A stretch of DNA of 64,000 bases from Rhodoplanes azumiensis (GCF_042682915.1 NZ_JBHUIW010000018.1:1-64000), one strand, 5' to 3'. Counted from the first letter of the stretch, positions 8,339-17,118 are shown. A program made the numbers and translations. The notes: a model not told the origin generated them from the sequence alone.

Positions 8339-8950
8339 TCACCGGCGGTCGTGTGCGAGCTGCTCCAGCGCCAGGTTCAGGGCGAGAACGTTCACCCGCG
8401 GCTCGCCCACGATCCCCAGGAATCGGTCCTCGACATGGGATCTGACCAGGTCTCTGACGCGCGCCTCCGCCAGGTCGCGGGCCTTGGCGACCCGAGGCAC
8501 CTGGAACTCCGCCGCCGCCTGCGAGATGTGCGGATCGAGACCACTCCCCGAGGCGGTGACGAGGTCGACCGGCACGGGGGAGCCCGGGTTCTCCTTGCGG
8601 AGCGCCTCGACGTCGCCCCGGACGCGCTCGGCCAGCGCCTTGCTGGTCGGGCCGAGATTCGAGCCCATCGAGTTCGCGGCATTGTAGGGCGCGGCCACGC
8701 TCTTCGCGGGATCGGCGGGGTCGGGCCCGGTGGTGGCCGACGGGCGGCCGTGAAAGAACCGATCCTCGGTGAAGTTTTGACCGATCAGGATCGATCCGAC
8801 CACCTTGCCGTCCCGCTCGATCAGGCTGCCCTGCGCCTGATCCGGAAAGACCAGGCCGGCCACGCCGGTCATGGCGAGCGGATAGGCGAGGCCGGTGATC
8901 GCGGTGAGCAGGACGGTCAGCACGATCGCGGGGCGTAGTTCACGGAGCAT
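8339..8950 (-). CDS. kdpC: KdpC, K+-ATPase chaperone-like subunit
   Basis: This 203-aa protein has one N-terminal membrane helix (ELRPAIVLTVLLTAITGLAYP) and a periplasmic domain with the family segments LIGQNFTEDRFFHGRPSAT, NLGPTSKAL, PVPVDLVTASGSGLDPHISQ and FLGIVGEPRVNVLALNLAL. In the KdpFABC complex it stabilises the assembly and raises ATP affinity. Length fits the family (about 190-205). Its ATG is 12 bases after the kdpB stop, consistent with coupled translation. Confidence 0.96.
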   Translation of the reverse strand: MLRELRPAIVLTVLLTAITGLAYPLAMTGVAGLVFPDQAQGSLIERDGKVVGSILIGQNFTEDRFFHGRPSATTGPDPADPAKSVAAPYNAANSMGSNLGPTSKALAERVRGDVEALRKENPGSPVPVDLVTASGSGLDPHISQAAAEFQVPRVAKARDLAEARVRDLVRSHVEDRFLGIVGEPRVNVLALNLALEQLAHDRR

Positions 8951-8961
8951 GTCTTGTTTCC

Positions 8962-11079
8962 TCAGAAGAGATGGAGCGCAGTGACGACGAGGTCGATCGC
9001 CTTGATGCCGATGAACGGCACGACGATGCCTCCGCCCCCGTAGATCAGCAGGTTTCGGCGCAACAGCGGGCCGGCGCCGATCGCCCGGTAGCGCACGCCC
9101 TTCAGGGCGAGCGGAATCAGCGCCACGATGATCAGCGCGTTGAAGATGATCGCCGACAGGATCGCGCTCTGCGGGCTCGCGAGCCCCATGATGTTGAGCG
9201 CTCCGAGCTCCGGATGGACGCCGAGGAAGATCGCCGGGATGATCGCGAAGTACTTCGCGACGTCGTTGGCGATCGAGAAGGTTGTCAACGCCCCGCGGGT
9301 CATCAGCAGCTGCTTGCCGATCTCGACGATCTCGATCAGCTTGGTCGGGTTGGAGTCGAGGTCGACCATGTTGCCGGCCTCGCGCGCCGCCTGGGTGCCG
9401 GTGTTCATGGCGACACCGACATCGGCCTGGGCGAGCGCCGGGGCGTCGTTCGTCCCGTCGCCGCACATCGCGACGAGCTTGCCCTTGGCCTGCTCCTCGC
9501 GGATCAGCCGCAGCTTGTCCTCGGGCGTCGCCTGCGCGAGGAAATCGTCGACCCCGGCCTCGGCCGCGATCGCGGCTGCCGTCATCGGGTTGTCGCCCGT
9601 GATCATCACGGTGCGGATGCCCATCCGGCGCAGCTCGGCGAAGCGCTCGCGGATGCCGCCCTTGACGACGTCCTTGAGCTGGATGACTCCGAGCAGCCGG
9701 CCGTCCTTGGCGACCGCCAACGGGGTGCCGCCCGCCCTGGCGACCTCGTCGGCGATCGCCTTGACCTCGCGGACGGCGTCCGGGCTCACCCCGAGACGGA
9801 GCGCACGAGCGGCGCCGCCCTGGACGGCCGCCGCCGGCGGAGCACTGAGAAACGCCAGGACCGCGTCGACCGCCCCTTTGCGGACCCAGGACGCGCCGAC
9901 CTCCATGCCGCTCATCCGGCTGTGCGCCGTGAACGGAATCGACCGCCCCTGCAGCTCGGCGAGATCGCGGCCGCGAATCCCGTGCTTCTCCTTGGCGAGC
10001 ACCACGATCGAGCGCCCCTCCGGCGTCTCGTCGGCCAGGGAGGCGAGCTGGGCGGCATCGGCCAGCTCCGCCTCGGTGACGCCCGATATCGGCCGGAAGG
10101 CGGTCGCCTGGCGATTGCCCAACGTGACGGTGCCGGTCTTGTCCAGCAACAACGTGTCGACGTCGCCCGCCGCCTCGACCGCATGCCCGGACATCGCGAG
10201 CACGTTGAAGCGCACCAACCGATCCATGCCGGCGATGCCGATCGCCGACAGAAGCGCCCCGATGGTGGTCGGGATCAGGGTGACGAACAGCGCCACCAGC
10301 ACGACGACGGACACGGCGCCACCGGCGTAAGCGACGAAGCTCGGGATCGTCGCGACCGCGAACACGAAGATGATCGTCATCCCGGCGAGCAGAATGTTGA
10401 GGGCGATCTCGTTCGGTGTCTTCCGGCGCGCCGCCCCCTCGATCAGTGCGATCATGCGATCGAGGAAGGACGAGCCCTTGGCCGCGGTGATGCGCACGAC
10501 GATGCGGTCGGAGATCACGGTCGTGCCGCCGGTCACGGCCGAGCGGTCGCCGCCGGACTCGCGGATCACCGGCGCCGATTCGCCCGTGATCGCCGCCTCG
10601 TTGACCGAGGCCATTCCCTCGATCACCTCGCCGTCGCCGGGGATCACGTCGCCGGCCTCGACAAGCACGAGGTCGCCGGGGACGAGATCGTCGGCCCAGG
10701 CGATCTCGTAGAGCTCGCGGTTGTCCGGCAAGAGGAGCTTCTTGGCCTTGGTCTGGGTGCGGGTCTCGCGCAGCGCGTCGGCCTGCGCCTTGCCGCGCCC
10801 CTCGGCGACCGCCTCGGCGAAGTTCGCGAACAGGAGCGTGAACCAGAGCCAGGCCACGATCTGCGCCGTGAAGGCGATGTGCTCGCCGCCGGTCGCGACG
10901 TCGCGGGCGAGCAGCACCGTGGTCAGCAACGCCACCACCTCGACCACGAACATCACCGGATTGGTGATCATCTTCCGCGGGTCGAGCTTCTCGAAGGACG
11001 CCGCCACCGCGGCCGCGATGATCCCGGGGTCGAGGAGGGTCGACGGACGGACCCGCTTGTTGACGATGAAGGTCGGCAT
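8962..11079 (-). CDS. kdpB: KdpB, catalytic P-type ATPase subunit
   Basis: This 705-aa P-type (class IA) ATPase energises potassium uptake by KdpA. Visible signatures are the actuator motif ITGESAPVI, the phosphorylation site LLLDKTGTVTLGNRQA, the nucleotide-domain segments PEGRSIVVLAKE and FTAHSRMSGME, the phosphatase motif MITGDNPMTAAAIAAEAG, and the hinge motif MCGDGTNDAPALAQADVGVAM. Membrane helices flank these domains (for example ILLAGMTIIFVFAVATI and VVVLVALFVTLIPTTIGAL). The N-terminus FIVNKRVRPSTLLDP is typical of alphaproteobacterial KdpB. The ATG at 11079 lies 24 bases after the kdpA stop. All catalytic motifs are intact, so the enzyme should be active. Confidence 0.97.
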   Translation of the reverse strand: MPTFIVNKRVRPSTLLDPGIIAAAVAASFEKLDPRKMITNPVMFVVEVVALLTTVLLARDVATGGEHIAFTAQIVAWLWFTLLFANFAEAVAEGRGKAQADALRETRTQTKAKKLLLPDNRELYEIAWADDLVPGDLVLVEAGDVIPGDGEVIEGMASVNEAAITGESAPVIRESGGDRSAVTGGTTVISDRIVVRITAAKGSSFLDRMIALIEGAARRKTPNEIALNILLAGMTIIFVFAVATIPSFVAYAGGAVSVVVLVALFVTLIPTTIGALLSAIGIAGMDRLVRFNVLAMSGHAVEAAGDVDTLLLDKTGTVTLGNRQATAFRPISGVTEAELADAAQLASLADETPEGRSIVVLAKEKHGIRGRDLAELQGRSIPFTAHSRMSGMEVGASWVRKGAVDAVLAFLSAPPAAAVQGGAARALRLGVSPDAVREVKAIADEVARAGGTPLAVAKDGRLLGVIQLKDVVKGGIRERFAELRRMGIRTVMITGDNPMTAAAIAAEAGVDDFLAQATPEDKLRLIREEQAKGKLVAMCGDGTNDAPALAQADVGVAMNTGTQAAREAGNMVDLDSNPTKLIEIVEIGKQLLMTRGALTTFSIANDVAKYFAIIPAIFLGVHPELGALNIMGLASPQSAILSAIIFNALIIVALIPLALKGVRYRAIGAGPLLRRNLLIYGGGGIVVPFIGIKAIDLVVTALHLF

Positions 11080-11102
11080 GTCGAAGCTCCGGAGGTCAGA
11101 TC

Positions 11103-12806
11103 TCAGAACAGGGCATCGGTGCGCATCGCGAGATGCTCGGCGACCGGTCCGAGCGCGAGCGCCGGGAAGAACGTGAGCCCACCGATGATCACGATCACCC
11201 CGACCAGAAGGCCGACGAACAGGCCACCGTTGGTCGGGAACGTGCCGGAAGACGCCGGCACCACCTTCTTCGCGGCGAGCGAGCCGGCGATCGCCATCGC
11301 GGGCACGATGACGAAGAATCGGCCGACGAGCATCGCGACGCCGCCGGTCAGGTTGTAGAACGGCGTGTTCCCGGTGAGCCCGCCGAAGGCCGACCCGTTG
11401 TTGGCCGCTTGCGACGAATAGGCGTACAGCACCTCGGAGAAGCCGTGCGGGCCGGCGTTCCCCATCGACGCGACGGCGGGCGGGAACACGACGGCGACCG
11501 CGGTCCAGCCGAGCATCATCAGCGGCAGGCACAGGATCGCCAGCATGGCGAGCTTGACCTCGCGGGCCTCGATCTTCTTGCCGACATACTCCGGCGTGCG
11601 CCCGACCATCAGGCCGGCGACGAACACCGTGATCACGACGAAGATCAGCATGCCGTACAGGCCCGCGCCGACGCCACCGACGATGATCTCCCCGAGCTGC
11701 ATGTTGATCAGCGGGATCATGCCGCCGAGCGCCGTGAACGAGTCGTGCATCGCGTTCACGGCACCGCAGGACGCCGCCGTGGTGATCACCGCGAACAGCG
11801 CGGAGAGCGCGATGCCGAACCGCACCTCCTTGCCTTCCATGTTGCCGCCGGCGAGCGCGAGATCGTTCAGCGTCGCGGTGCCGGCCGCCTCGGCCCAGTA
11901 CGTCACGGCGACGCCGACGACGAACAGGACGCCCATGGCGGCCAGGATCGCCCATCCCTGACGCTGGTCGCCCACCATGCGGCCGAACACGTTGGTGAGC
12001 GCCGCGCCGAGCGCGAAGATCGCGACCATCTGGACGAGGTTCGACAGCGCGGTCGGATTCTCGAACGGGTGCGCCGCGTTGGCGCCGAAGAATCCGCCGC
12101 CGTTGGTGCCGAGCATCTTGATGGCGACCTGCGAGGCGACCGGACCGACCGCGATGGTCTGCTTTGCGCCCTCCAGCGTGGTCGCCTCGACATACGGACC
12201 GAGCGTCTGCGGAATGCCCTGCCACACGAGGAAGAGCGCGACGACGATCGATATCGGCAGCAGGACGTGGAGCGTGCAGCGGACGAGATCGACCCAGAAG
12301 TTGCCGACCGTCGTCGCCGAGCCGCGGGCGAAGCCACGAATCAGGGCGAATGCGATGGCGATGCCGGTCGCGGCGGACACGAAGTTGTGCACCGTCAGAC
12401 CGGCCATCTGAGCGAGGTACGACAGCGTGCTCTCGCCGCCGTAGTTCTGCCAGTTGGTGTTGGTGAGAAAGCTGACGGCGGTGTTGAAGGACAGTTCCGG
12501 CGGCACCGCCGCCATGCCCTGCGGGTCGAGCGGCAGCAGCCCCTGCAGGCGCAGCAGCGCGTAGAGCGTCGCGAATCCGGCGACGTGGAACAGCAGCATC
12601 GCGATCGTGTAGGTCAGCCAATGCTGCTCGCGCGTCTCGTCGACGCCGGACACGCGATAGAGCGCGATCTCGATCGGCCGCAGCACCGGCGACAGCGGCG
12701 TCCACTCGCCCGTCAGCACGCGGGTCATGTACCAGCCGAGCGGTTTTGTCAGCGCGACGACGATCGCGCAGAAGATCGCGATCTGCAGCCATCCGATCAG
12801 GGTCAT
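11103..12806 (-). CDS. kdpA: KdpA, potassium channel-like subunit
   Basis: This 567-aa polytopic membrane protein forms the potassium path of the KdpFABC pump and is related to potassium channels. It begins with TLIGWLQIAIFCAIVVALTKPLG and contains the four family pore-loop regions, seen as SFNTAVSFLTNTNWQNYGGE, TNGGGFFGANAAHPFENPT, SCGAVNAMHDSFTALGGMIP and SSQAANNGSAFGGLTGNTP. Family length is 555-600. It follows kdpF by 10 bases. No frameshift or missing segment is seen. Confidence 0.97.
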   Translation of the reverse strand: MTLIGWLQIAIFCAIVVALTKPLGWYMTRVLTGEWTPLSPVLRPIEIALYRVSGVDETREQHWLTYTIAMLLFHVAGFATLYALLRLQGLLPLDPQGMAAVPPELSFNTAVSFLTNTNWQNYGGESTLSYLAQMAGLTVHNFVSAATGIAIAFALIRGFARGSATTVGNFWVDLVRCTLHVLLPISIVVALFLVWQGIPQTLGPYVEATTLEGAKQTIAVGPVASQVAIKMLGTNGGGFFGANAAHPFENPTALSNLVQMVAIFALGAALTNVFGRMVGDQRQGWAILAAMGVLFVVGVAVTYWAEAAGTATLNDLALAGGNMEGKEVRFGIALSALFAVITTAASCGAVNAMHDSFTALGGMIPLINMQLGEIIVGGVGAGLYGMLIFVVITVFVAGLMVGRTPEYVGKKIEAREVKLAMLAILCLPLMMLGWTAVAVVFPPAVASMGNAGPHGFSEVLYAYSSQAANNGSAFGGLTGNTPFYNLTGGVAMLVGRFFVIVPAMAIAGSLAAKKVVPASSGTFPTNGGLFVGLLVGVIVIIGGLTFFPALALGPVAEHLAMRTDALF

Positions 12807-12816
12807 GGCGAGCCCC

Positions 12817-12906
12817 TCAGAACCGCTCCGGCTTCAGCAACGCGAAGCCGAGATAGAAGAGGAGACCGGCGGTCACGGCGGCGCCGAGCCAGTAATCGAG
12901 GATCAT
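12817..12906 (-). CDS. kdpF: KdpF, small stabilising subunit
   Basis: A 29-aa peptide consisting of one membrane helix: it begins MILDYWLGAAVTAGLLFYLG and ends FALLKPERF. Its length, hydrophobicity and the ending L-x-x-PERF match KdpF, which stabilises the KdpABC complex. It lies between the small upstream peptide gene and kdpA, as expected. The upstream gene's stop is 11 bases before its ATG. Confidence 0.93.
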   Translation of the reverse strand: MILDYWLGAAVTAGLLFYLGFALLKPERF

Positions 12907-12917
12907 GGGCTGTCCTT

Positions 12918-13001
12918 TCACAGTCGCTCGCAGGCGTAGGCGTAGCCAATCGTCAGGCCGAGCAGGCCGAGGCCGATCGCGAGCACGACGATGTCCATCA
13001 T
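12918..13001 (-). CDS. 27-aa membrane peptide at the head of the kdp operon
   Basis: A short frame encodes one hydrophobic helix followed by a small polar tail; it begins MMDIVVLAIGLGLLGLTIGY and ends AYACERL. It starts at ATGATG, 8 bases after a good Shine-Dalgarno (AGGAG), and stops 11 bases before kdpF. I recall similar short peptides ending in Y-x-x-x-C-x-x-L just upstream of kdpF in other proteobacteria; they are usually unannotated or called hypothetical. Its ribosome-binding site, size and position suggest a real gene, perhaps an extra single-span component or leader peptide of the Kdp complex. Function is inference only. Confidence 0.7.
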   Translation of the reverse strand: MMDIVVLAIGLGLLGLTIGYAYACERL

Positions 13002-13239
13002 GGATGTTGCTCCTGCGGCACGGCGGACGTCGTCCTGCATCCGCACCTCGTTTCGCCGCGACCGCGCGGATCCTTGCGTCGAGACCCGCGTCGCCGGCGC
13101 ACTTCAGATGGCATGCCGCACCGTATGAATTCGAGAGGGGTCGGCGAGCCGCCATATAGGAATTCCATAAGGATCCGGCCGCCTGTCGGGACGCCGGGGA
13201 AAGCCGCGATCCTGCGCCACGCCGTCCCTTGCGCGAGGT
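13002..13239. other. Upstream region of the kdp operon
   Basis: About 240 bases upstream of the first kdp-operon gene. A short less GC-rich patch near 13120-13180, including a GGAATTCC palindrome and TATA-like stretches, stands out from the GC-rich surroundings and is the most likely place for the KdpE-dependent promoter. No sequence close to the known E. coli KdpE site is evident. The rest carries no recognisable signal. Confidence 0.3.
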
Positions 13240-13434
13240 CGCGTCCGCCGACGGCTTCTTCGCTGGCGAGGGCGGCGTGCCGGACTTGTCGGGCGTCTTC
13301 GGCGGCAGCCCGAACTTCGCCTCGAGCTTCGCCCCGAGCTTCTCCACCTGCGCCGTCGGCATCTCCGCCGGCCGGGCCGGAACCGGCGGGATCAACGCGT
13401 CCTGGTCGAGCGACTCGAAAGCCTCGCGAGTCAT
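13240..13434 (-). CDS. Unrecognised short open frame or gene fragment
   Basis: An open frame beginning MTREAFESLDQDALIPPVPA is protein-like for about 65 residues, with balanced acidic/basic composition, a helix-like AQVEKLGAKLEAKFGLPPK and a Pro/Lys-rich tail. After that it becomes Arg-rich and loses coding character. A stop lies a few codons upstream of the ATG and no Shine-Dalgarno is clear. It could be a small protein or the surviving end of a lost gene. I do not recognise a family. Confidence 0.3.
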
Positions 13435-13666
13435 CTCGTCCTCGAACAGGATCCGTAGGTCCAGTCAAAGACCGTCTCCGGACGCGCCTGCGGCGATACC
13501 CCGAGCAATTGCCTCGGATATCCGAAGACCGTCGGTGAGACCGGGGCGCGGCCGACGACGCGGCTTCGCCGTGGACCGTCATATCCGCGGTGAGGCAACC
13601 GGCCGACATTCTCGCCTGATCACGACGCTGCCGTGGCGCTCGCGGACTCGCCCGGGCGCCCGCGTA

Positions 13667-14680
13667 TCACCCGATCTCGGCCGTCGCCTTCGCCGGCGCC
13701 ACCGACCGACGACCGTCCGTTCGGTCCAGCGCCGCCGGCACGACCGAATCGCCAAGGCCTGCCTCGTCGCAATTCTCCGCCTCCTTGCGAAGGCACGCCT
13801 CGACCACGGCGACGAAGCGCGCCGCCACCGGCGACGGATGCGGCGAACGCACGGCGAGCATCAGCCGGCTCGCGGCGTCGGCCGCGGCGATCGGCCGGGC
13901 GACGACGCCGGCCATGCCGACCCCGGCATAGCACTGCGGCAGCAGCGACACGCCGAGCCCGGCCGCCACCAGGCCGAGCACCGTGGTGAGCTCCCGGCTC
14001 TCCTGAACGACACGCGGCAAGAAGCCCGCGGCCGCGCACAACCGCACGGTCTGCTCGTGCACGCCGCAGCCGAGAGGCCGCGACACCATGACGAAGTCCT
14101 CGGCCCGCAGGTCCGCCATCACGATCGGTCCCGTCTCGCCGGCGAGCCGATGCGCCTCCGGCAGGAACACGGCCAAGCGGTCGCGCCAGACCTCGTGCAG
14201 CGTGACGCCCGGGCGCGGCTGCGCCCCGTTCGCCGGGCGCAGGATGCCGGCGTCGAGACGGTCGTCGACGAGCGCGTCGAGCTGATCGCGGGTCGACATG
14301 TGGAGCAGCTCCACCTCGACGCGCGGATGGGCGGCCCGGAACGAACGCATGATCCGGGCGAAGACGCGCGACAGCGGCACCGAGCTGGTGAAGCCGAGCC
14401 GCAGCACGCCGGCCTTGCCCTCGGCCGACTGGCGCACCAGCGCGGCCGCCTCGTCCATCTGGCGCACCGCGCGGCGGGCGCTGGCGAGAAACAGCCGGCC
14501 CGCCTCGGTCAGCTCCACCCGGCGGCGGGTGCGCACCAGCAGGGCGGCGCCGAGCTCCTCTTCCAGCGCCTTGATCTGCATGCTGAGCGGCGGCTGGCTG
14601 ACATTGAGCTGGCGGGCCGCCCGGCTGAAGCTGAGCGCCTCGGCGACGGCGATGAAGTAACGCATCTGCCGGTCGTTCAT
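13667..14680 (-). CDS. LysR-type transcriptional regulator (aromatic/TTT operon)
   Basis: This 337-aa protein has an N-terminal winged helix-turn-helix (MNDRQMRYFIAVAEALSFSR, then LNVSQPPLSMQIKALEEELG, residues 1-60) and a C-terminal effector-binding domain with the family's GVLRLGFTSSVP start (about 93) and GLGVSLLPQC (about 260). It resembles the BenM/CatM/CbbR-like group, but the inducer cannot be told. It is transcribed divergently from the binding-protein and ligJ genes, with 286 bases between starts that hold an inverted repeat. By family habit it should regulate those genes, probably in response to an aromatic or oxo-acid intermediate. The C-terminal tail is about 25 residues longer than usual and looks unstructured. 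Confidence 0.88.
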   Translation of the reverse strand: MNDRQMRYFIAVAEALSFSRAARQLNVSQPPLSMQIKALEEELGAALLVRTRRRVELTEAGRLFLASARRAVRQMDEAAALVRQSAEGKAGVLRLGFTSSVPLSRVFARIMRSFRAAHPRVEVELLHMSTRDQLDALVDDRLDAGILRPANGAQPRPGVTLHEVWRDRLAVFLPEAHRLAGETGPIVMADLRAEDFVMVSRPLGCGVHEQTVRLCAAAGFLPRVVQESRELTTVLGLVAAGLGVSLLPQCYAGVGMAGVVARPIAAADAASRLMLAVRSPHPSPVAARFVAVVEACLRKEAENCDEAGLGDSVVPAALDRTDGRRSVAPAKATAEIG

Positions 14681-14767
14681 GGTCGCTCCTTGTCGGCGGC
14701 ACCCGTGGCGGGTGCGTCCCGGGTGATATCGGTTCCGAATAACCGGAAGGCCGAGAACATATTGGAC

Positions 14768-14790
14768 CGTATCAGTAGGCCTCCGATACG
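14768..14790. promoter_or_regulatory. Candidate LysR operator
   Basis: CGTATC and GATACG form perfect six-base arms separated by 11 bases, in the divergent interval between a LysR gene and the gene it should control. LysR boxes are dyads with an ATC...GAT core and a spacer of about this size. A second, weaker dyad (CGGTT-N6-AACCG) lies at 14730-14745. Function is inferred. Confidence 0.5.
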
Positions 14791-14966
14791 CTGCCGGCAA
14801 CACGGGTGACCCAGGCCCCTCCGGCACGGCCCGGAGGGCTCGGGCGGCCGTGCGACGGCGCCGCGCGGTCTTCGACCGCCCCTCCCGGCCGGCGACGTCC
14901 CCCGGCGCATCCCCCCCTCCCACCGTCGGCTCGTGCCGACCGCCGCCCCTCGCAGGAGAACCCGCC

Positions 14967-15995
14967 ATGTCGGTCCTCTTCCGGCTTTCGCGTCCGGCGC
15001 CGCGCGCCGGCCTCGCCCGCGCCCTGCTCGTCGCCGCGGCCGCCCTGCTTTCGCCTCTGGTCTCGTCGGCGCTCGTCGCGCCCGCCATCGCCCAGGCCGA
15101 CCCGGCCGCCGGCTGGCCGGCCCGCAACGTCCGGGTGTTGGTGCCGTTCGCGGCCGGTGGCCCGGCCGACCTCGTCGCGCGCGAGATCGCGCAGCGGCTC
15201 GGCGACGATCTCGGCCACCCCTTCGTCATCGAGAACCAGGGCGGCGCCGGCGGCAAGCTCGCGGTCATCAACGTCGCCCGCGCCGAGCCGGACGGCTACA
15301 CGCTCCTGTTCCCGGCCTCCGGCAACGTGGTGAGTCACCCGCTCGCCGAGCGCGACATGAGCACGGTCGAGCAGCTGGTGCCGATCGGCCTCGTCTCCAA
15401 CAGCGCGCATGTGCTGGTGATCAACCCGGCCCTGCCGATCCGCACCATGGCGGACCTCGTCGCCTATGCGAAGGCGAACCCCGGCACGCTGCATTTCGGC
15501 TCGGCCGGCACCGGCGCGGTCGCCCATCTCGGCATGGAGATGCTGAAGCTGACGGCCGGCATCGACATCGTGCACGTGCCCTATCGCGGCACCTCGCAGG
15601 CCGTCATCGACGTGATGTCGGGCCAGATCCAGGCGACCTTCTCGTCGATGCCCTCGCTCAAGGGAATGATCGACCAGGGCACCCTGCGGGCGCTCGGCAT
15701 GACGGCGAAGAGCCGCGCCGAGTCCGGCCTGCCGCTGATCTCCGACACGGTGCCGGAGTTCGGCTACACGACCTGGTACGGCCTGTTCGCCCCCAAAGGC
15801 ACGCCGCCCGGCATCGTCGCGAAGATCAGCGCGTCGCTCAAGAAGGCGGTCGCCGACAAGGCCCTGCAGGAGAAGCTCGCCGTGCAGGGCATGGACCTCG
15901 ACTGGAGCACGCCGGCCGAGCTCGAGGCGCTGATGAAGAAGGACATCGCGAAGTGGTCGAAGGTCATCGAGGCGGCGAACGTCCGCCTGAAGTGA
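14967..15995 (+). CDS. Tripartite tricarboxylate transporter (Bug/TctC) substrate-binding protein
   Basis: This 342-aa periplasmic protein belongs to the Bug/TctC family, which bind carboxylates and aromatic acids for TTT transporters. An N-terminal signal peptide ends near AIAQA (about residue 43). The mature protein starts with WPARNVRVLVPFAAGGPADL, the family's first strand and loop, and carries the ligand-loop GSAGTGAVAHLGMEMLK and the VPYRGTSQAVIDVMSGQIQ segment. The ATG at 14967 follows AGGAG by eight bases. No tctA/tctB membrane genes are present, which is common because Bug proteins outnumber transporters. It is followed by ligJ and is divergent from a LysR gene, so an oxo-acid or aromatic ligand is likely. 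Confidence 0.92.
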   Translation: MSVLFRLSRPAPRAGLARALLVAAAALLSPLVSSALVAPAIAQADPAAGWPARNVRVLVPFAAGGPADLVAREIAQRLGDDLGHPFVIENQGGAGGKLAVINVARAEPDGYTLLFPASGNVVSHPLAERDMSTVEQLVPIGLVSNSAHVLVINPALPIRTMADLVAYAKANPGTLHFGSAGTGAVAHLGMEMLKLTAGIDIVHVPYRGTSQAVIDVMSGQIQATFSSMPSLKGMIDQGTLRALGMTAKSRAESGLPLISDTVPEFGYTTWYGLFAPKGTPPGIVAKISASLKKAVADKALQEKLAVQGMDLDWSTPAELEALMKKDIAKWSKVIEAANVRLK

Positions 15996-16078
15996 TCACG
16001 ACTACGACCGACGGCGGCGCCCATTCCGGCGCGGTCCGTCGATCGCCGGAGCCCGATACGACCGCACGCGAGACCGAC

Positions 16079-17101
16079 ATGATCATCGACTGCCACGGCC
16101 ACTACACGACGGCGCCGGCGGCCCACGAGGCCTGGCGGGCCGCTCAGCTCGCCGCCGCCGCGGCCGGGCACGCCGCCCCGCCCTACCCGAAGATCACGGA
16201 CGACGAGCTCCGCGCGAGCCTCGCGGCCGGCCAACTCGCCCTCCAGAAGCAGCGCGGCATCGACCTCACGCTGTTCTCGCCCAAGGCCTCCGCGATGGGG
16301 CATCATCTCGGCGACCGCGCGACCAGCGCCGTGTGGACGCGCCACTGCAACGACCTGATCCACCGGGTGTGCGGGCTGTTCCCGCGGAACTTCGTCGGCG
16401 TCGCGCAGCTCCCGCAGGCCGTGGACGCGGCACCGGCCGACTGCATCCCCGAGCTCGAGCGGTGCGTGACGGAACTCGGCTTCGTCGGCTGCAATCTCAA
16501 TCCCGACCCGTCCGGCGGACACTGGCGCGGACTGCCGATCACCGACCGCTCCTGGTATCCGCTGTTCGAGGCCATGGTGGCGCTCGACGTGCCGGCCATG
16601 ATCCATGTCAGCGGCGCGTGCAACTGCAACGTCCACACCACCGGCTCGCACTACATCAACGGCGACACCACGGTGTTCATGCAGCTGGTCGAAGGAAATT
16701 TGTTCGCCGACTTTCCGACGCTGAAGCTGATCATTCCGCACGGCGGCGGCGCCGCGCCGTATCACTGGGGCCGCTACCGCGGGCTCGCCCAGCAGCTCGG
16801 CCGGCCGACGCTCGACCGGCATCTGTTGAACAACCTGTTCTTCGACACCTGCGTCTATCACCAGCCCGGCATCGACCTGCTGACGGAGGTGATCCCGGCC
16901 GACAATATCCTGTTCGCCACCGAGATGCTCGGCGCCGTGAAGGGCTTCGACCCGCAGACCGGTTTCAACTTCGACGACACCGGCCGTTACGTCACGGCGG
17001 CGCCGGGGCTCGACGACACCGCGCGACGGAAGATTTTCGAGACCAACGCGCTGAAGGTCTATGGCCGGCTCGGAGCACAGATCGAACGGCAGGCGACCTG
17101 A
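16079..17101 (+). CDS. ligJ: 4-oxalomesaconate hydratase (LigJ family)
   Basis: This 340-aa amidohydrolase-superfamily enzyme closely resembles LigJ, which hydrates 4-oxalomesaconate to 4-carboxy-4-hydroxy-2-oxoadipate in the meta-cleavage pathways of protocatechuate and gallate. It starts with MIIDCHGHYTTAP (metal-binding HGH) and has the family blocks NLNPDPSGGHW, DVPAMIHVSGAC, LIIPHGGGAAPYHWGRYRGL and NLFFDTCVYHQPGIDLL. Length fits. It lies 84 bases after the binding-protein gene and is probably co-transcribed with it under the LysR regulator. No other genes of the pathway (ligAB, ligC, ligI, ligK) are in the window, so the complete route cannot be shown. Confidence 0.9.
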   Translation: MIIDCHGHYTTAPAAHEAWRAAQLAAAAAGHAAPPYPKITDDELRASLAAGQLALQKQRGIDLTLFSPKASAMGHHLGDRATSAVWTRHCNDLIHRVCGLFPRNFVGVAQLPQAVDAAPADCIPELERCVTELGFVGCNLNPDPSGGHWRGLPITDRSWYPLFEAMVALDVPAMIHVSGACNCNVHTTGSHYINGDTTVFMQLVEGNLFADFPTLKLIIPHGGGAAPYHWGRYRGLAQQLGRPTLDRHLLNNLFFDTCVYHQPGIDLLTEVIPADNILFATEMLGAVKGFDPQTGFNFDDTGRYVTAAPGLDDTARRKIFETNALKVYGRLGAQIERQAT

Positions 17102-17106
17102 ACCCG

Positions 17107-17118
17107 CCCCCCCCCCCC
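17107..17118. repeat. Twelve-base poly-C tract
   Basis: A run of 12 C follows the ligJ stop codon by five bases, between convergent genes. Long homopolymers are prone to slippage in replication and in sequencing. Being intergenic, it changes no reading frame here. Confidence 0.9.

Noticed and set aside
5687..8938. A 1083-aa open frame opposite kdpD
   Set aside because: It is a GC-rich shadow of kdpD, with Arg/His/Val-rich composition and no family features. The same holds for other long antisense frames in the window.
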